Program-made: the position numbers and the translations under genes
Notes under the pieces: generated by a model
The model's database searches: none
What the model was told of the DNA's origin: nothing
What the model saw: only the letters and a program-made list of their open reading frames with translations
In this document: positions 28,772 through 37,176 of the stretch, piece after piece
How positions within the stretch are numbered: the stretch's first letter is position 1
How the letters are laid out: every line of letters begins with the position of its first letter
Assembly: GCA_001725255.1 (NCBI GenBank)
Contig: MEFV01000008.1
Span: 124,001-188,000, forward strand
Direction: 5' to 3'
From: Comamonas sp. SCN 67-35
GTDB taxonomy: Bacteria; Pseudomonadota; Gammaproteobacteria; Burkholderiales; Burkholderiaceae_C
Length of the DNA stretch: 64,000 nucleotides

Positions 28772-29746
28772 CTAGAGCTTGCGGTCGCCAGGGCGGCTCA
28801 GATCCAGTAGCGGCCCGAGCGGCACGATGCCATTGGGATTGATGGTCTTGTGGCTGCGGTAGTAGTGCTGCTGGATGTGGCTGAAGTCAACCGTCTGTGC
28901 AACGCCGGGCCATTGGTACAGCTCGCGTGTGTAGCTCCACAGGTTGGGGTAGTCGACCAGGCGCCGCAGATTGCACTTGAAGTGCCCGTAATACACCGCG
29001 TCGAAACGGATCAGCGTCGTGAACAGCCGCCAGTCGGCCTCGGTCACACGCTCGCCCAGCAGGTACCGCTGCCGGCCGAGCAGGCGCTCGAGGCGGTCGA
29101 GCTCGGCGAACAGCGCGCGCACCTCCTGTTCGTACACCGCCTGCTCCGTGGCGAAGCCGGCCTTGTACACGCCGTTGTTCACGCGGTCGTAGATCTCGGC
29201 GTTGATGGCATCGATGCGCGGCAGCCAACGAGCCGGCGCGTAGTCGCCCACCTTGGCGCCGACGCCGTCGAAGGCCGAATTGAACATGCGGATGATGTCC
29301 GCCGACTCGTTGCTCACGATGGTGTCCCGCTGCAGATCCCAGAGCAGCGGGACCGTGACACGCCCCGTGTAGCTGGCGTCGGCGCGCAGGTACAGCTCGT
29401 AGAGGTACCTGGAATCGGCCACCGGATCCTGAGTGACGCCCGGCGCGGGATCAAACGTCCAGCCGTGCTCCGCCATGCAGGGATGGACGACCGACGCGCC
29501 GATCATGTCCCGCAGACCCTTGATCGCACGAAAGATCAAGGTCCGGCTGGCCCAGGGGCAGGCGAGCGACACGTACAGCTGGTAGCGTCCGGCCTCGGCC
29601 TTGAATCCGGCTTCGCCCGTGGGTCCGGCACTGCCGTCGGCCGTGACCCAGTGGCGAAACTGCGCCTCGCCGCGCACAAAGCGGCCCCCCGTGCTTTGGG
29701 TGTCGTACCACTTGTCCTGCCAATGCCCGTCAACCAGAAGTCCCAT
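28772..29746 (-). CDS. yqjG: Glutathionyl-hydroquinone reductase (YqjG/Xi-class GST)
   Basis: Xi-class glutathione transferase of 324 residues that reductively removes glutathione from glutathionyl-hydroquinones. The catalytic Cys63 lies in L-A-C-P-W-A-S-R-T; the later S-N-E-S-A-D-I-I-R-M-F block and a C-terminal Y-x-x-x-x-x-I-N-P-x-G-I-V-P segment are diagnostic for the family. It is divergent from a LysR regulator, and a DoxX gene lies beyond that. E. coli has the same partners, with yqjG next to the DoxX-family yqjF and the LysR gene yhaJ controlling yqjF. This makes a quinone-stress role likely. Confidence 0.92.
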   Translation of the reverse strand: MGLLVDGHWQDKWYDTQSTGGRFVRGEAQFRHWVTADGSAGPTGEAGFKAEAGRYQLYVSLACPWASRTLIFRAIKGLRDMIGASVVHPCMAEHGWTFDPAPGVTQDPVADSRYLYELYLRADASYTGRVTVPLLWDLQRDTIVSNESADIIRMFNSAFDGVGAKVGDYAPARWLPRIDAINAEIYDRVNNGVYKAGFATEQAVYEQEVRALFAELDRLERLLGRQRYLLGERVTEADWRLFTTLIRFDAVYYGHFKCNLRRLVDYPNLWSYTRELYQWPGVAQTVDFSHIQQHYYRSHKTINPNGIVPLGPLLDLSRPGDRKL

Positions 29747-29898
29747 GTCTTTCGTGCTCCAACGTGGCTTGGCGCGCCGATCAGGCCTCCCGGCCGATGT
29801 GCGACTGCCTTGCCTGGGTAAATTCTATTGGCACTGTTTATTCACATAAATACGTTAATCAATCGGATTCTGTTCCGTTTGTGGAACAATTGCGAGCC

Positions 29899-30822
29899 AT
29901 GCCAGATGACGCTCTCCATGCCAACGACTTGATCCTGTTTGTCCAGGTGGTGGATGCCGGCAGCTTCACGCTGGCGGCCGAGCACACCGGCGTGCCCAAG
30001 GCGACGCTCTCGCGCCGCCTGGCGGCGCTGGAAAACGAGTTCGGCGAGCGTCTGTTGCAGCGCAGCACGAGGCGTTTGGTGCTCACCGAGTTCGGTGAGC
30101 AGATGCTGCACTACGCCCGGCACCTGGCGGACGGGGCGGCCGATGCGGTGGCCTACGCGCAGCAGCGCCGCGTGGCGCCACAAGGCACCTTGCGCGTGAC
30201 CCTGCCGCCCGACTATGAGGAACTGGCCCTGACCGACGTGCTGGTGCGCTTCACCGATCGATACCCCGATGTGAAACTGGAGCTGGATCTGTCGGCGCGT
30301 CGCGTGGATCTGGTGGCCGAACGCTTTGACGTGGCGGTTCGCGCGGCGAGCACCCTGCCCGACGACAATGCGCTCGTGGCCCGGCGCGTGGCCGTCCTGC
30401 ACAACGGGCTGTATGCCAGCCCGGACTACCTGTGTCGCCACGAGGCGCCGCAGACGCCCGAGCAATTGCATGAACATACGGGTCTCACCTTGCTCGGCGG
30501 CACCGGCGAACACCAGGACTGGGAATTGAGCAGCGGCAACGAGCGTTGGCAAGGCTTGCCCAAGCGCACGCTCGGTGCCAACTCCGTGGGCCTGCTGCGC
30601 ACCCTCGCCTTGCGTGGCCTGGGCATTGTCGGCATGTCGGCACGCCATGCGCAGCGCGTTGGCGGCGACCAGAAAGCGCTGGTGCCCGTGCTGCCCGGCT
30701 GGACTCTGCCGCCGACCACCATCTGGTGCGTCACTGCCGGCCGGCGCTTGCTGCCCAAGCGGACAGAGGCCTTCATCGAGACCTTGAAGGATGTGATCGG
30801 GGAGCGGTCTGTCGCCGAATAG
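29899..30822 (+). CDS. LysR family regulator (YhaJ-like)
   Basis: A 307-residue LysR regulator: helix-turn-helix at residues 8-66 (V-V-D-A-G-S-F-T-L-A-A, K-A-T-L-S-R-R-L-A-A-L-E), then the effector lobe beginning L-R-V-T-L-P-P. It is divergent from the yqjG-like gene, with AT-rich DNA around 29830-29880 in between, and upstream of the small secreted protein and DoxX genes. By analogy to YhaJ, which activates yqjF, it may respond to aromatic breakdown products or quinones. A GTG at 29881 is an alternative start. Confidence 0.88.
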   Translation: MPDDALHANDLILFVQVVDAGSFTLAAEHTGVPKATLSRRLAALENEFGERLLQRSTRRLVLTEFGEQMLHYARHLADGAADAVAYAQQRRVAPQGTLRVTLPPDYEELALTDVLVRFTDRYPDVKLELDLSARRVDLVAERFDVAVRAASTLPDDNALVARRVAVLHNGLYASPDYLCRHEAPQTPEQLHEHTGLTLLGGTGEHQDWELSSGNERWQGLPKRTLGANSVGLLRTLALRGLGIVGMSARHAQRVGGDQKALVPVLPGWTLPPTTIWCVTAGRRLLPKRTEAFIETLKDVIGERSVAE

Positions 30823-30987
30823 GCAGCCCGGCTGCTTCACCGCTGCCTGCCTTTCAGTCGTCTCAAAAATGAGATTATGAATAGCTATCCTGGATATTTA
30901 TTAGCGTATATCAAACCAATAGAGTAACGGTCATGGACAACGTTTGAACCCGGCAGCCGTCCAGCTGCCACTTACTGGAGAATCACC

Positions 30988-31311
30988 ATGACCCATTTCA
31001 AGATCGCGATCGCCGCTTTGGCCACTGTTTTTGCGGGCGTCGCTTCAGCCAGCGCCTACGCTGGGCAGCCCGCTGCCGGCAACCTGCCGCTGGCGGGCGA
31101 CGCAGCGGCCGCATCCAGCACGCTGACGCGCGCTGAAGTCTCGGCGCAAATCCGCGGGCAACTGCCGGCCGCCGGCGAAAACAGCGCCGTCGCCGGTGCC
31201 GTCGATCACGCCGCCAGCGCCTTGGGCCGCAGCGAGGTCAGGCACGAGGCGGTGCAGGCCGCGCATGACGTCTCGGGCTTTCCTGCCGCCTCGGGCAACG
31301 TGGCGTTCTGA
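30988..31311 (+). CDS. Small secreted hypothetical protein (DUF4148-like)
   Basis: A 107-residue protein with a Sec signal peptide (residues 1-25, ending A-S-A-Y-A). The short Ala/Gly-rich mature part contains L-T-R-A-E-V-S-A-Q-I-R, resembling the T-R-A-E-V motif of betaproteobacterial DUF4148 periplasmic proteins. Function is unknown. GGAGAATCACC before the ATG supports the start. It lies 38 bp upstream of the DoxX gene and 165 bp downstream of the LysR gene. The AT-rich gap 30860-30930 likely carries its promoter. Confidence 0.75.
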   Translation: MTHFKIAIAALATVFAGVASASAYAGQPAAGNLPLAGDAAAASSTLTRAEVSAQIRGQLPAAGENSAVAGAVDHAASALGRSEVRHEAVQAAHDVSGFPAASGNVAF

Positions 31312-31349
31312 GATACCCGTCGCGCAGTTTCTGATTACAGGTGAACATC

Positions 31350-31793
31350 ATGACCAAGCAATATGTGGCGCGCGGCAGTTCGTGGGGTAACGCCGCCGAT
31401 CTGGCGGGGCGCGTCATGCTGACGGCGTTCTTCATCATCTTCGGCTTCATGAAGATCACCGGTTACGCCGGCTTCGTGAAGTACATGGACGCGTATGGCG
31501 TGCCGAGCTTTCTGCTGCCGCTCGTCATCGTGACCGAGATCGGCTGCGGTTTCGCCGTGCTGCTGGGCTGGCATACGCGCATTGCAGCCTTCCTGCTGGC
31601 TGGTTTCTCGCTGCTGTCCCTCCTGATCTTCCATCCCGCGCTCAGCGACATGACGGGCCAGATCATCGTGCTGGCCGAGCTGGCCACGGCCGGCGGCCTG
31701 CTGGCGCTCACCGCACACGGCGCCGGTGGCTGGAGCCTGGATGCGCGCCGTACCGCGCAGCAGTCCGGGCTGGGGCTGTCCATTCCCGTGTAG
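31350..31793 (+). CDS. DoxX family protein (YqjF-like)
   Basis: A 147-residue inner-membrane protein with four helices. A short basic N-terminus leads into A-G-R-V-M-L-T-A-F-F-I-I-F-G-F-M-K-I, then Y-A-G-F-V-K-Y-M, V-T-E-I-G-C-G-F-A-V-L-L-G-W and a last helix. This is the YqjF type of DoxX. It lies in one neighbourhood with the YqjG-like reductase and a YhaJ-like LysR. A strong rho-independent terminator follows 17 bp after the stop codon. Confidence 0.87.
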   Translation: MTKQYVARGSSWGNAADLAGRVMLTAFFIIFGFMKITGYAGFVKYMDAYGVPSFLLPLVIVTEIGCGFAVLLGWHTRIAAFLLAGFSLLSLLIFHPALSDMTGQIIVLAELATAGGLLALTAHGAGGWSLDARRTAQQSGLGLSIPV

Positions 31794-31810
31794 ACCTGCA
31801 CCGCAGACAG

Positions 31811-31842
31811 GCGGTCAGCGGAACTCCGCTGACCGCTTTTTT
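31811..31842 (+). terminator. Rho-independent terminator after DoxX gene
   Basis: An 11 bp perfect stem GCGGTCAGCGG / CCGCTGACCGC with a 4 nt AACT loop is followed by six T residues. It ends the small-protein/DoxX unit and also separates it from the convergent HPF-like gene. Confidence 0.93.
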
Positions 31843-31883
31843 GCGCCCCGGCCGCAGGCCGCGGCGGGCGGCGCGGCGTGGCC

Positions 31884-32228
31884 TCATTCGCCTGTGCGGA
31901 TGGTTTCGCTGCCCTTGTGGTTCTTGCCGCGGCCGATGTCGGCGTCGAGCGCGCGAACGAGTTTCTCGGCCGCGCCGGTGAAGGCATCGGCAAGCTTGTC
32001 GGCCGTGGCCGTGACGGTCACGGGCGGCAGACCCGCGGGGCGCGCCTCCATGCGGCAGCGCTTGTCGCTGGCGCCGGCCTTGCCACCGTTTTCGTCGCTC
32101 AGGAAGATCTCCACGCGCGTGACCTGCTCGCGAAAGCGTGCCAGGCGTGTGAGGGTCTCCTGCTCCACCCAGTGCGCGAGCGGTTCGCCACCCTGGATCT
32201 GCCGGTCGGTGTTGACGTGCACTTGCAT
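31884..32228 (-). CDS. Ribosome hibernation-promoting factor/RaiA-like (S30AE domain)
   Basis: A 114-residue protein of the S30AE family, which binds the 30S decoding site and stabilises idle ribosomes. The sequence opens M-Q-V-H-V-N-T-D and contains the R-V-E-I-F-L-S-D-E-N strand (around residues 39-48) and the P-V-T-V-T-A-T-A-D-K-L-A-D-A-F block, as in family members that use the same basic helix-strand order. AGGAGC precedes the ATG. It is monocistronic and lies convergently against the DoxX terminator. Confidence 0.8.
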   Translation of the reverse strand: MQVHVNTDRQIQGGEPLAHWVEQETLTRLARFREQVTRVEIFLSDENGGKAGASDKRCRMEARPAGLPPVTVTATADKLADAFTGAAEKLVRALDADIGRGKNHKGSETIRTGE

Positions 32229-32378
32229 TCTCGGCTCCTTGCTCCTGGCCCCCACAGCGGGACCTTGCCCCGCTAGCTTACCGCGCCGCGCACCCCGGCG
32301 CGGCGCATCAAAGCAACATCCGAGCGCGCCGGTGCGCCACCGCGCGCGGTCGTGCCCGGACAGTGCTACAAAGCAGAA

Positions 32379-33248
32379 ATGACTGAACCGATACGCCTGA
32401 AGATTGGCCTTTCGGCCTGTTTTTCCTATGCGGACCCGCAGCGCCACCTGTTCACGGGCAAGACGCTGCAGTACATCGAGCAGTCGATCGCGCACTGGGT
32501 CATGTCCGCGGGGGCGTTGCTCGTGGTCATTCCCTGCCCGATGGGCGAGACCGCGCGTGGCGACGTCACGCTCAAGCACTACGCGCAGTGGCTGGACGGC
32601 GTGGTGCTGCACGGCGGCTCGGACGTCTGGCCCGGCCACTACGGCGAGATCGCGCTCAAGCCCGAGTGGGAGGGCGACCGCGTGCGCGACCTCTACGACC
32701 TGGCGCTCATCGAAGCCTTCGAGCAGGCGGGCAAGCCCATCTTCGGCGTCTGCCGCGGCCTGCAGATCATCAACGTGGCGTTCGGCGGTTCGCTCTACCA
32801 GGACATCGAAACGCAGGTGCCGGGCGCGCAGCGCCACCGCGACCCGGTGCAGTACGACCGGCACGTGCATGCCGTGCAGATCGAGCCGCGCACGCGTCTG
32901 GCCCGCCTGTACCCGGCCCACATGCAGGGCACGGTCAACAGCATCCACCACCAGGGCATCAAGGAGCTGGCGCCGGGTTTCACGGTGGAGGCCTACAGCG
33001 TGCCCGACCACATTCCCGAGGCCATCCGGCGCACCGCGCGCCACGGCAAGGGCTACATCGCCGCGACGCAGTGGCACCCGGAGTTCCGCACGCGCGCCGA
33101 CGTGACGCTGGACTCCGCGCCCCTGCTGCATGATTTTCTCGATGCCTGCCAGCGCGCGCGCCACCACCGCTGGCCGGGCAGCAGCCCGTTGCACATCCGC
33201 GATCGCGCCTCGCGCCTGCTGCGCCAGGCGCTGCTGACGCGGTTTTGA
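32379..33248 (+). CDS. Class I glutamine amidotransferase-like gamma-glutamyl hydrolase (peptidase C26, PuuD-like)
   Basis: A 289-residue cytosolic hydrolase. The nucleophile is the cysteine of G-V-C-R-G-L-Q (near residue 128) and the His-Glu pair lies in W-H-P-E-F (near residue 233), giving a complete class I triad. The family cleaves gamma-glutamyl amides such as gamma-glutamyl-GABA in putrescine breakdown. No puu-type partner lies nearby, so the substrate is open. Copy C of the ACGCTTG hairpin repeat follows its stop and may end transcription. Confidence 0.85.
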   Translation: MTEPIRLKIGLSACFSYADPQRHLFTGKTLQYIEQSIAHWVMSAGALLVVIPCPMGETARGDVTLKHYAQWLDGVVLHGGSDVWPGHYGEIALKPEWEGDRVRDLYDLALIEAFEQAGKPIFGVCRGLQIINVAFGGSLYQDIETQVPGAQRHRDPVQYDRHVHAVQIEPRTRLARLYPAHMQGTVNSIHHQGIKELAPGFTVEAYSVPDHIPEAIRRTARHGKGYIAATQWHPEFRTRADVTLDSAPLLHDFLDACQRARHHRWPGSSPLHIRDRASRLLRQALLTRF

Positions 33249-33303
33249 TAAAAATCAGGCTATAACGCTTGTGAAACAAGCGTGAGCAGCTATTGTTTTG
33301 ATA
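33249..33303. repeat. Copy C of ACGCTTG hairpin repeat
   Basis: An intergenic copy between convergent genes. A perfect stem ACGCTTG (33265-33271) and CAAGCGT (33277-33283) surrounds the loop TGAAA. The outer flanks (GATAAAAATCAGGCT and AGCTATTGTTTTGAT) are also imperfectly complementary, giving a longer cruciform. Probably a bidirectional transcription stop. Confidence 0.75.
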
Positions 33304-33307
33304 CTTC

Positions 33308-33781
33308 TCAGTGATGATGGCCGTGCCCGCCATGCACGTGGCGGTGGGCCAGTTCCTCGGCCGTCGCGGGGCGCACCTCCGTCACCTTGCAGGCAAAGCG
33401 CAGCGCCTTGCCCGCGAGCGGGTGGTTGCCATCCAGATGCACCACCGGCCCCTTGATCTTGACGACGCTGTAGTAGCGCGGCTGGCCGTCCTCGCCCAGG
33501 CGCTGCAGGTGGCCGCCGACCTTCACGCCGGGCGGGAATTCGCTCTTGGGGATGGTCAGCACCAGGCTTTCGTCGCGCGGCCCGAAGGCCTCTTCGATCG
33601 CCAGTTCGATGGCCGTGGCGTGGCCCACCTCCTGGCCTTCGAGCGCCTGCTCGACCCTGGCGAAGATGCCCTCGTAGCCGCCATGCAGGTAGGCGGTGTG
33701 ACCGGTGTCGAGCGTGGCGCCGCTCGCGGGGTCGCTCAGTTTGTACTGCAGGGTGACGGCGCTGTCCTTGGTGATCTGCAT
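33308..33781 (-). CDS. slyD: FKBP-type peptidyl-prolyl isomerase SlyD
   Basis: A 157-residue folding helper with an FKBP domain interrupted by an IF (insert-in-flap) domain. It begins M-Q-I-T-K-D-S-A-V-T-L-Q-Y-K-L and has the G-x-E-V-G-H-A-T-A-I-E-L insert region. The C-terminus is His-rich (H-R-H-V-H-G-G-H-G-H-H-H), as in SlyD proteins that bind nickel and help hydrogenase maturation. The start is the ATG at 33781, 29 bp downstream of the fsr stop codon. Confidence 0.93.
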   Translation of the reverse strand: MQITKDSAVTLQYKLSDPASGATLDTGHTAYLHGGYEGIFARVEQALEGQEVGHATAIELAIEEAFGPRDESLVLTIPKSEFPPGVKVGGHLQRLGEDGQPRYYSVVKIKGPVVHLDGNHPLAGKALRFACKVTEVRPATAEELAHRHVHGGHGHHH

Positions 33782-33810
33782 GCGTGAGACCTCGGTGATG
33801 GAAGTTGAAA

Positions 33811-35034
33811 TCAGGCGCGGCGGCGGTGCTCGATATCGGGCAGGAACACGGTGAGCAGACCCAGCAGCGGCAGGAAGGCGCAGACCTGGTAGACGAACTC
33901 TATGCCCTGGCTGTCGGCCAGCACGCCCAGCACGGCCGCGCCGATGCCGCCCATGCCGAAGGCAAAGCCGAAGAACATGCCCGAGACCGCGCCGATCTTG
34001 CCCGGCATCAGCTCCTGCGCGTACACGAGGATGGCGGAAAACGCCGAGGCGATCACCAGGCCGATGACGAAGGTGAGCACGCCCGTCCACATCAGGCCCA
34101 CGTGCGGCAGCGCCAGCGTGAACGGCGCCACGCCCAGGATGGAGACCCAGATGACGGGCTTGCGCCCGATCCGGTCGCCGATCGGCCCGCCCGCGAGCGT
34201 GCCCGCCGCCACCGCGAACAGGAAGACGAAGAGGTGGATCTGCGAGGACTGCACCGACACGCCGAAATGATGGATCAGGTAAAAGGTGTAGTAGCTCGTG
34301 ATGCTGGTCAGGTAGAAATACTTGGAGAAGATCAGGATCAACAGCACGGCGATCGCGCGCACCACCAGGCGGTGCGGCACCACGGGGCTCGGGGCCGCGC
34401 TCACCTTCCTGGCGGCGGCCGGGCGGCTCAAAAACTGGCGTTGATACCAGTTGCCGATCTGCCAGAGCACGGCGATGGCCACGAGCGCCGCGAGCGCGAA
34501 CCAGGCGATCGCGCCCTGCCCCTGCGGCAGCACGATGAGAGCCGCCAGCAGCGGCCCGAGCGCCGAGCCGGTGTTGCCGCCCACCTGGAAGATGGACTGC
34601 GCCAGGCCATGCTGCCCGCCCGAGGCCAGCCGCGCGATGCGCGAGGACTCGGGGTGAAACACCGACGAGCCCGTGCCCACCAGCGCCGCCGCCACGAGAA
34701 TCATGCCGAAATTGGGCGCCACGGACAGCAGCAGCAGCCCGCACAGCGTCGAGCCCATGCCGAAGGCCAGCGAATGCGGCTTGGGGTGCCTGTCGGTGTA
34801 CAGGCCCACGAGCGGCTGCAGCATCGATGCGGTGAGCTGGTAGGTGAGCGTGATCAGGCCGATCTGCAGAAAGCTCAGGCTGAACTCGCCCTTGAGGATC
34901 GGGTAGATCGCCAGGATCAACGACTGGATCATGTCGTTGAGCATGTGCGAGAAGCTGATCGCACCCAGCACGCGGTAGCGCGTGCCGGCGATGGCGGCGC
35001 TGTCCGGTGCGGTGGCGGAGGCGATGGGGGGCAT
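33811..35034 (-). CDS. fsr: MFS transporter, fosmidomycin resistance protein Fsr-like
   Basis: A 407-residue major facilitator with 12 membrane segments. The family pattern is strong: S-F-S-H-M-L-N-D-M-I-Q-S-L in helix one, the V-F-H-P-E-S-S-R-I-A motif near residue 122, Q-S-I-F-Q-V-G-G-N-T-G, and Y-T-F-Y-L-I in the second half. Fsr exports fosmidomycin in E. coli; the physiological substrate is unknown. It lies downstream of the VOC-SDR-GST-DUF1439 unit (78 bp gap) and upstream of slyD. Confidence 0.9.
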   Translation of the reverse strand: MPPIASATAPDSAAIAGTRYRVLGAISFSHMLNDMIQSLILAIYPILKGEFSLSFLQIGLITLTYQLTASMLQPLVGLYTDRHPKPHSLAFGMGSTLCGLLLLSVAPNFGMILVAAALVGTGSSVFHPESSRIARLASGGQHGLAQSIFQVGGNTGSALGPLLAALIVLPQGQGAIAWFALAALVAIAVLWQIGNWYQRQFLSRPAAARKVSAAPSPVVPHRLVVRAIAVLLILIFSKYFYLTSITSYYTFYLIHHFGVSVQSSQIHLFVFLFAVAAGTLAGGPIGDRIGRKPVIWVSILGVAPFTLALPHVGLMWTGVLTFVIGLVIASAFSAILVYAQELMPGKIGAVSGMFFGFAFGMGGIGAAVLGVLADSQGIEFVYQVCAFLPLLGLLTVFLPDIEHRRRA

Positions 35035-35112
35035 GGGAGAGCCGTCTGGGGTAAACCTCGATGCTAGCTGGATGTATGCGCCCGTGCTTGCGTTGGGTGA
35101 TCCGCCGTGCGC

Positions 35113-35673
35113 TCACAGGGGCGCCGGGACCAGCTCCACCCGCAGGCCCTCGGGCGTGACGGTGATCGCGCCCGGCTGCAGGCCCAGGTTCTCGGCCAGC
35201 ATCAGATCCTTTTCGCGCAGGCGATGCACCACCACCTCGTGCAGCGACTCGCGCACCCACTGCGCGAGCCACTGGCGCAGCGCCTGGGCGGTGGCGGGCG
35301 GCACGTCGGGCAGGCTCAGGCCGCGCAGGCGCAGATCGGTCGCGCGCAGCGTGTGGTCGCTTTTTTCATAGCGCAGACCGAAGTCCACATCAGCCTGCCC
35401 GGTGACCGGTCGCGCGAGCAGCGGACCCCGGGCGTCGAGCACGAGCTGCGCGGCCAGCCGGTTCTCCTCGGGCCGCAGACCGAGCCGTGGCGCCTGCAGG
35501 GTCAGATCGAGCAGGCCGGGCGCGCCGAAGCGCTGCGGAAAGCGCTCGGCCACCGTGGCCTGCAGGCGTTCGAGCGACAGCGTCACGCTCCTCACGCCGG
35601 GGCGCCCCGTGGTGCAGGCGCCCGCGCCCAGCAGCAGCGCGAGCGCCGCGGCACCTACCGCCCGTCTTTGCAT
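35113..35673 (-). CDS. DUF1439 lipoprotein
   Basis: A 186-residue predicted lipoprotein. The signal peptide ends in the lipobox L-G-A-G-A-C, placing the lipidated Cys at residue 20. The mature part has the family's L-Q-A-T-V-A-E-R-F-P segment and a strand-rich C-terminal half. The DUF1439 family is of unknown function, with a lipid-binding tubular fold suggested for relatives. It starts 5 bp after the GST stop codon and is the last gene of the VOC-SDR-GST-DUF1439 unit. Confidence 0.82.
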   Translation of the reverse strand: MQRRAVGAAALALLLGAGACTTGRPGVRSVTLSLERLQATVAERFPQRFGAPGLLDLTLQAPRLGLRPEENRLAAQLVLDARGPLLARPVTGQADVDFGLRYEKSDHTLRATDLRLRGLSLPDVPPATAQALRQWLAQWVRESLHEVVVHRLREKDLMLAENLGLQPGAITVTPEGLRVELVPAPL

Positions 35674-35678
35674 CGCGT

Positions 35679-36377
35679 TCAGCCGCGCGCAGGGATCGCC
35701 AGGCCGCGCTGCACCGCGGGCCGCGCGACGAACATGTCGAGCACGCGCTGCACCTGCGGGTAGCTGCCCCAGCCCACGAGGTCGGCCGCCTCGTAGAAGC
35801 CGATCAGGTTGCGCACCCAGGGAAAGACGGCGATGTCGGCGATGGTGTAGTCGCTGCCCATGATCCAGTCGCGGCCCATGAGGCGCTGCTCCAGCACCCG
35901 GAGCAAGCGCCGGGACTCGGCCACGTAGCGATCGCGTGGGCGCTTGTCCTCGAAGTCCTTGCCCGCGAACTTGTGGAAAAACCCCAGCTGCCCGAACATC
36001 GGCCCGACACCGCCCACCTGCCACATCAGCCACTGCAGCGTCTCGTAGCGCGCCGCGGGCTCGGACGGCAACAGCCGGCCCGTCTTCTCGGCCAGATAAA
36101 CGAGGATCGCGCCCGATTCCCACAGTGCCAGCGGCCGCCCGCCCGGCCCGTCGGGGTCGAGGATGGCCGGGATCTTGTTGTTCGGGTTGAGCGAGAGAAA
36201 CTCGGGCGTGAGCTGGTCGTTGGTCTCGAAGCTCACGAGGTGCGGCTCGTACGGCAGGCCGAGCTCCTCCAGCACGATCGAGGCCTTCACGCCATTGGGC
36301 GTGGGCAGCGAATACAGCTGGATGCGCTCGGGGTGCTTCGCGGGCCATTTGGCCGTGATGGGATGGGTCCAGGTCAT
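35679..36377 (-). CDS. Glutathione S-transferase family protein (YfcG/Nu-class)
   Basis: A 232-residue GST of the YfcG/Nu class, which acts mainly as a glutathione-dependent disulfide-bond reductase. The N-terminal thioredoxin fold reads L-Y-S-L-P-T-P-N-G-V-K; the conserved Thr-x-Asn pair (T-P-N) is the glutathione-activating site in this class, and no active-site cysteine is present. W-E-S-G-A-I-L-V-Y-L (near residue 85) is the glutathione-binding loop. AAGGAG precedes the ATG at 36377. It lies 13 bp after the SDR gene in a tight operon. Confidence 0.88.
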   Translation of the reverse strand: MTWTHPITAKWPAKHPERIQLYSLPTPNGVKASIVLEELGLPYEPHLVSFETNDQLTPEFLSLNPNNKIPAILDPDGPGGRPLALWESGAILVYLAEKTGRLLPSEPAARYETLQWLMWQVGGVGPMFGQLGFFHKFAGKDFEDKRPRDRYVAESRRLLRVLEQRLMGRDWIMGSDYTIADIAVFPWVRNLIGFYEAADLVGWGSYPQVQRVLDMFVARPAVQRGLAIPARG

Positions 36378-36390
36378 AAGCAACTCCTTT

Positions 36391-37152
36391 TCAATCCTTG
36401 ACCAGGCCGCCATCGACGACCAGGTTCTGCCCCGTGACGGCGCGTGCCCAGGGCGAGAGGAAGAACAGCACCGCGTCGGCGAACTCCGCGGGCGTGGTCA
36501 CGCGGCGCAGCGGCGTGAGGCCGGCGATCAGGTCGAACACCGCCTCGGGCGTGGCGCTGCTCGCGTCCGTGGTGCGCAGCAGCCCGCCCGAGACCATGTT
36601 CACCGTGACGCCGTCGGGCCCCAGGTCGCCCGCGGCCGTGCGCGTGAGCGAGAGCAGCGCCGCCTTCGCCGCCGTGTAGTCGTGGTAGGGCACGACCGGG
36701 TTCTGGAACAGGTTGGTGCCCACGTTGACGATGCGCCCGAAGCCCTGCGCGCGCATGTCCGGCAGCAGTGCCTGCATGGTGTTGAGCGCGCCCTTGACCG
36801 CACCCTCGATCTGCTGGGCAAAGCGCTCCCAGGCAATGTCGCCCAGCTTGGGACGCGCATCGCCGTCGAACTTGAACTGCGCCAGCGCGTTGTTCACCAC
36901 CGCGTTGATGGGCTCGCCGGTGGCCTCGCGCGCCTGCCGCACCAGTTCGCGCACGGCGGCCGCATCGGTCACGTCGGCCTGCAGCGCGATGGCGCGCGGC
37001 CCCAGCTCGCGCGCCAGGCTTTGCGCCGCCGCCGCACTCTGGTGGTAGTTGATGATGACGCCCGCGCCTTCGCGTGCCAGCGCGCGCGTGATCGCCGCGC
37101 CCAGGCCCCGGGCTCCGCCCGTGACCAGCACCCATTGTTTGGCCAATTGCAT
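36391..37152 (-). CDS. SDR family oxidoreductase (3-oxoacyl-ACP reductase-like)
   Basis: A classical short-chain dehydrogenase of 253 residues. The cofactor motif T-G-G-A-R-G-L-G (residues 11-18), the N-N-A motif (87-89) and the active-site Y-T-A-A-K are present. The catalytic serine normally 13 residues before the tyrosine is replaced by threonine (V-G-T-N-L-F), a rare but tolerated change. An NADP(H) preference is suggested by the N-Y-H-Q segment after strand two. It is the second gene of the VOC-SDR-GST-DUF1439 unit; its substrate is unknown. Confidence 0.87.
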   Translation of the reverse strand: MQLAKQWVLVTGGARGLGAAITRALAREGAGVIINYHQSAAAAQSLARELGPRAIALQADVTDAAAVRELVRQAREATGEPINAVVNNALAQFKFDGDARPKLGDIAWERFAQQIEGAVKGALNTMQALLPDMRAQGFGRIVNVGTNLFQNPVVPYHDYTAAKAALLSLTRTAAGDLGPDGVTVNMVSGGLLRTTDASSATPEAVFDLIAGLTPLRRVTTPAEFADAVLFFLSPWARAVTGQNLVVDGGLVKD

Positions 37153-37176
37153 GTTGATATTCCTGCGGTCGGCGGT

